27,632 nucleotides of DNA from CAWDLX01 sp046728155 (GTDB lineage: Bacteria > Actinomycetota > Actinomycetes > Mycobacteriales > Micromonosporaceae). Below, piece after piece: positions 23,064 through 27,632 of the stretch. The notes beneath the pieces are model-generated. The model saw only the letters and a list, made by a program, of their open reading frames with translations, did not search any database and was not told the DNA's origin. The first letter of the stretch is position 1. Each line of letters opens with the position of its first letter. The position numbers and the translations under genes were made by a program. The DNA lies in the NCBI GenBank assembly GCA_046728155.1, contig JBKPDY010000099.1, positions 1-27,632 on the forward strand, written 5' to 3'.

Positions 23064-24262
23064 CCAGCCCCTACCCACTCGGGCTCATCCTCTCCGGTCG
23101 GAGGGTCCTCGTCGTGGGTGGGGGCGCGGTAGCGACCCGACGGGTGCCGGCCCTGCTCGACGCCGGGGCCGACCTGGTCCTGGTATCGCCCCAGCTGACA
23201 CCGGCCCTGCGTGCCCTGGCCGATGCCCGGCGTCTGCGGTGGACAGAGCGGCGATTTAGGCCGTCCGACGCGGACGGAGCCTGGCTGATCCATGTCGCGA
23301 TCGACGACCCGGTCGCGGCCGCCGAGGTGAGTGCCGTGGCGGAGCAGCGGCGCATCTTCTGCGTTCGGGCCGATGATCGTCATGCAGCCACGGCCTGGAC
23401 TCCGGCGACCGCTCGGCTGGGCCAGATCACCGTCGGTGTCACCGCGGGCGACCCGAGGAGGGCGATGGCCATCCGGGACGCGGTCCGCGAGCTCATCGCA
23501 ACCGCACCGTTCCCGGCCGAGCGTGGGTATCGCGGCCAGGTCGCGATCATCGGCGGAGGTCCCGGCGATCCGGAGCTGATCACTGTGCGAGGACGGCGGC
23601 TGCTCGCCTTGGCCGATGTCGTTGTGGTCGACCGGCTGGCGCCGGGGGTGCTCCTCGATGAGCTGCGCCCCGAGGTGGAGCTGGTGGACGCGTCGAAGAT
23701 CCCGTACGGGCCGGCGCGTGCCCAGGAGGAGATCAACTTGCTGCTCGTCGACCGGGCGCGGGCCGGCCGGTTCGTGGTACGGCTCAAGGGTGGCGACCCG
23801 TTCGTCTTCGGTCGGGGCGGTGAGGAGGTGCTCGCCTGCGCCGAGGCCGGCATCGCGGTGACGGTCGTGCCCGGGGTGACGAGTGCGACGGCGGCGCCGG
23901 CGGCCGCGGGGATCCCGGTGACCCATCGCGGCGTAGCTCACGAAGTCGTCGTCGTCTCCGGTCACCTGCCGCCCGGGCATCCGGAGTCCCTTGTGGACTG
24001 GGACGCGGTCGCGCGATTACGGGGCACGATCTGCGTGCTTATGGGTCTGACGAACCTGGACGCGATTGCGTCGGCCTTGATCGTCGGCGGCCGGTCGCCA
24101 CAGACTCCGGCAGCTGCGATTCAGGACGCCACGACGCCAGGCCAGCGGGCCACGCGTGCGAGCCTCGCCACGATAGCCGCGAGCGTACGGGCGAATCGGT
24201 TCAGCAATCCGCTCGTCGTCGTCATCGGTGACGTGATCACGGCCCTTCCATACACTCAATAG
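23060..24262 (+). CDS. cysG: CysG-type fusion: precorrin-2 dehydrogenase plus uroporphyrinogen-III C-methyltransferase
   Basis: A 400-residue fusion. The N-terminal part (1 to about 150) is a SirC-like NAD-dependent precorrin-2 dehydrogenase/ferrochelatase, with VLVVGGGAVATRRV and VGVTAGDPRRAMAIRDAVRE. The C-terminal part (about 155-400) is SUMT (CobA), with IIGGGPGDPELITVRG, RLKGGDPFVFGRGGEE, VVPGVTSATAAPA and VLMGLTNL. It converts uroporphyrinogen III to precorrin-2 for both cobalamin and siroheme, then onward to sirohydrochlorin or siroheme. The GTG start overlaps the cobT stop by four bases, so translation is coupled, which suggests a cobalamin-linked role for this copy. Confidence 0.95.
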   Translation: MTSPYPLGLILSGRRVLVVGGGAVATRRVPALLDAGADLVLVSPQLTPALRALADARRLRWTERRFRPSDADGAWLIHVAIDDPVAAAEVSAVAEQRRIFCVRADDRHAATAWTPATARLGQITVGVTAGDPRRAMAIRDAVRELIATAPFPAERGYRGQVAIIGGGPGDPELITVRGRRLLALADVVVVDRLAPGVLLDELRPEVELVDASKIPYGPARAQEEINLLLVDRARAGRFVVRLKGGDPFVFGRGGEEVLACAEAGIAVTVVPGVTSATAAPAAAGIPVTHRGVAHEVVVVSGHLPPGHPESLVDWDAVARLRGTICVLMGLTNLDAIASALIVGGRSPQTPAAAIQDATTPGQRATRASLATIAASVRANRFSNPLVVVIGDVITALPYTQ

Positions 24263-24266
24263 TGTA
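24251..24266. promoter_or_regulatory. Perfect dyad upstream of moxR
   Basis: TACACT and AGTGTA form a 6-base inverted repeat with a CAAT spacer. It overlaps the cysG stop and the candidate -35 hexamer of the moxR promoter. A regulator-binding site is plausible; no regulator is identified. Confidence 0.4.
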
Positions 24267-24291
24267 CATAGATCGCTGAGAGCCATATGAT
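24263..24291 (+). promoter_or_regulatory. Candidate promoter of the moxR operon
   Basis: TGTACA (24263-24268) and TATGAT (24286-24291) are separated by exactly 17 bases. TATGAT is close to the ideal -10. Transcription would start about 110 bases before moxR. Confidence 0.5.
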
Positions 24292-24322
24292 GGCGTCTCA
24301 GCAGACCCACTGGAGCGCCCTC

Positions 24323-24415
24323 GTGACCGAGCCGACAGCGAGCGAGCATCGCAGGGCCGATCGGCCCGTTGCGGGGCGGAAGGCGCGGAGCGAGCGCGGA
24401 GGCGAACAGGCGTGA
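24323..24415 (+). CDS. Possible 30-residue leader ORF before moxR
   Basis: A GTG frame reading MTEPTASEHRRADRP and ending ERGGEQA. GGAG lies seven bases upstream, and its stop overlaps the moxR GTG in a GTGA. The composition is Arg/Glu-rich with no recognised family. moxR also has its own GGAGG nine bases upstream of its GTG, so the leader is not needed for its translation. Low confidence. Confidence 0.22.
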   Translation: MTEPTASEHRRADRPVAGRKARSERGGEQA

Positions 24416-25395
24416 CCGACTCCCGGCCGACCCTGTCCGTCGACGAGGTACAGGGATTCGTCGACGTGTCCGCCCGGCTCACCGACAACGTCTCATCTGT
24501 CGTGCTGGGCAAGCCCGGCGTGGTCCGGTCGGCTCTGACCGCTCTCTTCGCCGAAGGACACCTTCTGCTCGAAGACGTTCCCGGGGTCGGTAAGACCACG
24601 CTTGCGCGGGCGATCGCGGCCTCGGTGCGCGGGCAGTGGCGGCGGATCCAGTTCACGCCCGATCTGCTGCCCTCCGATGTCTCCGGCGTCACCATCTTCA
24701 ACCAGGCCAACCGCCAGTTCGAGTTCCACGGCGGCCCGGTCTTCGCGAACATAGTGATCGCCGACGAGATCAACCGAGCCTCACCGAAGACCCAGTCGGC
24801 TCTGCTCGAGGTCATGGAGGAGGGGCACGTCACGGTCGACGGCGTCCGGCATCCGGTACCGCGGCCGTTCCTCGTCGTGGCGACGCAGAACCCGGTCGAG
24901 ATGGACGGCACGTACCGGCTGCCCGAGGCCCAACTCGACCGGTTCCTGATGAAGCTGTCGATCGGCTATCCGGTCGAGGAGGTGGAGATCGAGGTCCTGC
25001 GTGGCGCGGCCGCCGGCCGCTCCCCCGACTACCTGGGCGCGGTAACCGACACCGAGGCGGTGGCCAGGCTGATCCGGTTGACCCATCGGGTCTTCGTCGC
25101 CGACGCCGTGTACGCCTACGCGGTTCGGCTGGCCACCGCGACCCGCGACCACAAGCACGTCCGGGTCGGAGTGAGCCCGCGCGGTGTGATCGCGTTGAGC
25201 CGGGCCGCCCAGGCGTACGCGTTGACCGGCGGGCGGGACCACGTGGTCCCCGAGGACGTCCAGGCTCTCGTGCGGGCCGTCTTCGCCCACCGGCTACTGC
25301 TGGCGCCGGATGCCGCGATGCGTGGCGTCACCCCCGACGACGTCGTCACCTCGGTGCTCGAAATGGTCCCCGTTCCGATCGTGGCCCGGGTCTGA
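24412..25395 (+). CDS. MoxR-family AAA+ ATPase
   Basis: A 327-residue MoxR ATPase; the family acts as chaperone-like machines for maturation of partner proteins, often with von Willebrand or DUF58 proteins. Visible are Walker A PGVGKTT (about 57-63), Walker B IVIADEINRASPKTQ (about 114-128), and sensor 1 VVATQNPVEMDGTYRLPEAQLDRF (split over about 163-186). Near the C-terminus is GVSPRGVIALSRAAQAYAL with the sensor 2 Arg. The GTG at 24412 has GGAGG nine bases upstream. The DUF58 gene starts 4 bases after the stop, and the TgpA-like gene follows with an overlap, the standard actinobacterial trio. Confidence 0.95.
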   Translation: MTDSRPTLSVDEVQGFVDVSARLTDNVSSVVLGKPGVVRSALTALFAEGHLLLEDVPGVGKTTLARAIAASVRGQWRRIQFTPDLLPSDVSGVTIFNQANRQFEFHGGPVFANIVIADEINRASPKTQSALLEVMEEGHVTVDGVRHPVPRPFLVVATQNPVEMDGTYRLPEAQLDRFLMKLSIGYPVEEVEIEVLRGAAAGRSPDYLGAVTDTEAVARLIRLTHRVFVADAVYAYAVRLATATRDHKHVRVGVSPRGVIALSRAAQAYALTGGRDHVVPEDVQALVRAVFAHRLLLAPDAAMRGVTPDDVVTSVLEMVPVPIVARV

Positions 25396-25398
25396 CCG

Positions 25399-26556
25399 GT
25401 GCGCCTGACCGGTCGGGGAGTTGGCCTGCTCGTCGCCGGCTGCGTGCTGCTGGTTGGCGGCTTCCGGTTCGGCTATCCAGAGCTCACCGTGCTCGGTTCT
25501 GCTGCCGCCGTGGCGGTCGCGGCGGCAGCAGCGTTTGTCGCCTGGCGACCGAGGCTGACGGTCGGCCGGACAGCGGATCCGGATCGGGTCACGCGGGGCG
25601 AGCCGTGCCGGGTGACACTCGACGTGAGCAACGCCAGTCGCCTGTTCGCGCCGAACCTGGTCGCCCGCGAACAACTCCGGCCGGGCGGGACGGCCGCGAT
25701 CCCGCTGGTCCGACTCCGGCCCGGGCGCACCACCCGTATCCACTATCCGGTACCGACCAGCCGCCGCGGTCTGGTCCGGATCGGTCCGCTGGAGATCACC
25801 CGGCGCGATCCGCTCGGGCTGGTGGGCGCCGGGCGTCGGTACGGCACGCCGATCACCGTGTGGGTCCGGCCGAAGATCCATCCGATCGGAGCCGTCCCCA
25901 GTGGACTGTCGCGGAGCCTGGACGGCCGGGTGGACCGGGTTCCACAGGGGAGCATCACCTTCGCGGGACTCCGGGAGTACGTCATGGGCGACGACCTCCG
26001 CCAGGTGCACTGGCGCACGTCCGCCCGGATGGGCGAGCTGATGGTGCGCGAGCACGTCGACACGACCCTGCCCCGCGTCGTCATCCTCTTCGACGACCGG
26101 GAAGTCGTGTGTGGACAGACGATGACCGGAGAGTCGACCTTCGAGGCCGCGTGCGAGGCGGCGGCCTCCGTCCTCGTCGCGGCACTCCGGGCGGACATGC
26201 ACGCGGAGGTACAGCTTGTCACGGGAGGCGGCCGCGCAGGCGGATTCGCCGACGCCGCCGCCATGCTCGACCTGCTCACCGAGGCAAGCCCGGTGATGCG
26301 GGCCGATGCCGACTCGTTCGCGCTGGCGGTCGAGCGGCTGCGGGTCCGGCGGGCCGGCGACACCTTGCTCTACCTGGCCGGATTACCCAGTCAGGACGAC
26401 CTGGGCCGACTGGCCGGTCTTCGCCCCGCCTACCCGTCGATCATCGCCGGCGTGTTCGGACCGAGTGCGGTCTGCACGGGTACCGGCCTGCTGCTGCTCG
26501 CGGCGACCGATGGCGCGGACTTCGCCGCGGTCTGGGACGGGGTGCGAGCGTGGTGA
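25399..26556 (+). CDS. DUF58 domain membrane protein
   Basis: A 385-residue protein with an N-terminal double hydrophobic hairpin (residues about 8-23 and about 30-49), then a beta-rich domain and a VWA-like DUF58 domain. The family signature is FAGLREYVMGDDLRQVHWRTSARMGELMVREH (positions 189-220 approx., shown by the GDD, HW and SAR residues). DUF58 proteins pair with MoxR ATPases, and the DUF58 domain may hold a MIDAS-like site. The start is the GTG at 25399. Membrane anchoring with the bulk on the cytoplasmic side is inferred from family behaviour. The stop overlaps the next start. Confidence 0.93.
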   Translation: MRLTGRGVGLLVAGCVLLVGGFRFGYPELTVLGSAAAVAVAAAAAFVAWRPRLTVGRTADPDRVTRGEPCRVTLDVSNASRLFAPNLVAREQLRPGGTAAIPLVRLRPGRTTRIHYPVPTSRRGLVRIGPLEITRRDPLGLVGAGRRYGTPITVWVRPKIHPIGAVPSGLSRSLDGRVDRVPQGSITFAGLREYVMGDDLRQVHWRTSARMGELMVREHVDTTLPRVVILFDDREVVCGQTMTGESTFEAACEAAASVLVAALRADMHAEVQLVTGGGRAGGFADAAAMLDLLTEASPVMRADADSFALAVERLRVRRAGDTLLYLAGLPSQDDLGRLAGLRPAYPSIIAGVFGPSAVCTGTGLLLLAATDGADFAAVWDGVRAW

Positions 26557-27632
26557 TCGTCCGACGGCCGGCCGGGGCGCTGAGCCTCGCCGGCGTCGTC
26601 ATCCTCGCCGGCGCCTCGCTCAATCGCGTCTACAATGGACATCTGTTGCTGGAGCTGGTCGCCGGTTCGGCCGCCGGATCGGTCCTGCTCTCGTTGATGC
26701 TCCGCCGGGTGCCTTCGTTGGTCGCGGCGACACTGTCCTTGGTCGCACTGGCCGGTTACGCGCTCGTCTGCGTCGGGCTGTCGGCCCGGGCCGCCGCCGT
26801 CCCCGGCGCCCTTGGAGACCTCGCCCTCGACGCCGGACGCAACGCGATTCCCCGCCTGCTGACCGCCCTGATCCCGGTCGAACCGCAGCCCGACACGGTA
26901 TTGGCACCGGTCGTGCTGGCCTGGTTGGCCGGCCTCGCCGGGGCCGAACTCGCTGTCCGCGTCAATAGACCGGCGCTCGGCTGTGTACCACCCGTCCTGC
27001 TCTACTGTGCTGCGCTCGTTCTGGTAGGTCCGAACTCGCAGGTCGTGATCTGGCAACCGGTCGCCGTCGCCGCGCTGGTGACGGTGGTGCTCGCCGTCGG
27101 CGACGAACGGCGGCGGAGTCCCGGTGCGCCGCGCTCGGCGTCCGGGGTACGGGCTGCGGCCAGCGTCGCCAGCTCGGTCGTGGCGGTGTTGGCGATCGTC
27201 GCGGCCGTCTCGCCGCTGGTGGCCCACCGCGTCGTGCGCATGCCCGCAGATCCGCGGGCGATGTTCCAGCCCCCCGAGCTCGACACGGTCGACGAGAACC
27301 CGTTGATCCGCCTCTCCGGCTGGACCGCGGATCCGGCGCGGCACCTCTTCGACGTAGCGGTGCTTGCCGGCCCGCCGGCGGCTCGAACCGGGGCGTACGA
27401 CACCCGCCTGCGGCTGGCGGTACTGGAGGAGTGGGACGGCGTGACGTGGCATACCTCGGCCGACTACCGGGGAGCCGGCCGGGTGCTGCCCGCGCCCGGC
27501 GACGAGACCGGCCATCCGGATCTGCCCCCGATGCGGATCCGGGAGCGGATCACCATCGACGGTCTCGAAGGCCGCCTTCTCCCGGCGACGCGGGCGCCTC
27601 AGCGCGTCGACGGGGTGCGGGTGTCCTACGAC
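26553..27632 (+). CDS. TgpA-like DUF3488/transglutaminase-family membrane protein (3' end outside window)
   Basis: The frame is open from the GTG at 26553 to the right edge (360 codons). The start overlaps the DUF58 stop in a GTGA; a GTG at 26550 is a close alternative. The first 220 residues hold about five or six hydrophobic helices. A periplasmic-type domain follows with PADPRAMFQPPELDTVDENPL, SGWTADPARHLF and LRLAVLEEWDGVTWHTSADY. This matches the N-terminal half of actinobacterial TgpA/DUF3488 proteins, whose transglutaminase domain would lie beyond the window and is not seen here. It is the third gene of the moxR trio; its job in cell-surface maturation is inferred from family context. 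Confidence 0.9.
   Translation, partial: MIVRRPAGALSLAGVVILAGASLNRVYNGHLLLELVAGSAAGSVLLSLMLRRVPSLVAATLSLVALAGYALVCVGLSARAAAVPGALGDLALDAGRNAIPRLLTALIPVEPQPDTVLAPVVLAWLAGLAGAELAVRVNRPALGCVPPVLLYCAALVLVGPNSQVVIWQPVAVAALVTVVLAVGDERRRSPGAPRSASGVRAAASVASSVVAVLAIVAAVSPLVAHRVVRMPADPRAMFQPPELDTVDENPLIRLSGWTADPARHLFDVAVLAGPPAARTGAYDTRLRLAVLEEWDGVTWHTSADYRGAGRVLPAPGDETGHPDLPPMRIRERITIDGLEGRLLPATRAPQRVDGVRVSYD

Noticed and set aside
22850..23980. A 376-codon minus-strand frame opposite cobT and cysG.
   Set aside because: The opposite strand carries full CobT and CysG motifs; the antisense product is Arg/Asp/Gly-rich and unrecognised.
24354..24367. Perfect 14-base palindrome GGGCCGATCGGCCC before moxR.
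   Set aside because: GC-only palindromes around CGATCG are frequent by chance in such DNA; it has no placement relative to a promoter that suggests a role.

Overview
This is a GC-rich stretch of an actinomycete chromosome (Actinomycetota). The evidence is strongly G/C-biased third codon positions, frequent GTG starts, an AAC(2')-I-type acetyltransferase, a mycobacterial-type LigB ATP-dependent DNA ligase, an LCP cell-wall ligase, and a moxR / DUF58 / DUF3488-transglutaminase operon at the right edge. A Micromonosporaceae-like genome is plausible but not proven. Both ends cut a gene: a plsC-type acyltransferase on the left and a TgpA-like membrane protein on the right.

Left part (1-6295), mostly core genes. 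Reading leftward are an OlsB-like GNAT N-acyltransferase coupled to the plsC-like gene, the PolX-type X-family DNA polymerase with a PHP domain, and an LCP protein. Reading rightward are the aminoglycoside 2'-N-acetyltransferase homologue and an aldo/keto reductase.

Middle-left (6296-9439) is an accessory pocket lying directly on the 3' side of a tRNA-Arg(TCT) gene. It holds a small membrane protein, a VapBC toxin-antitoxin pair with a dyad over its leaderless start, and a TIR - transmembrane - ricin-lectin protein. It also holds a tiny excisionase-like helix-turn-helix protein and one weak coupled ORF. No integrase is visible. The TIR-lectin protein is the best candidate in the window for an unusual defence or sensing function.

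Middle and right part (9440-24262). After the tRNA come a DUF1444-like protein with a Pro/Tyr/Ser repeat tail, an alpha/beta hydrolase, an SSB paralogue, CobD, an M20 peptidase, a 68-residue protein, LigB, SURF1, a class A penicillin-binding protein, a CobC-like PLP enzyme, CobT and a CysG-type SirC-CobA fusion. CobD, CobC, CobT and CobA/CysG form a dispersed cobalamin/siroheme set; cobU and cobS are not in the window. LCP and the class A PBP act in cell-wall assembly.

Right edge (24263-27632): the MoxR ATPase, DUF58 protein and DUF3488/transglutaminase protein form a tightly spaced operon behind a promoter-like region with a perfect dyad.

A recurring theme is start codons preceded by TANNNT at only 6-7 bases, the signature of leaderless transcripts. 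I used it, together with ribosome-binding sites and overlaps, to choose several starts. All functions are read from motifs and family knowledge; no database search was run.
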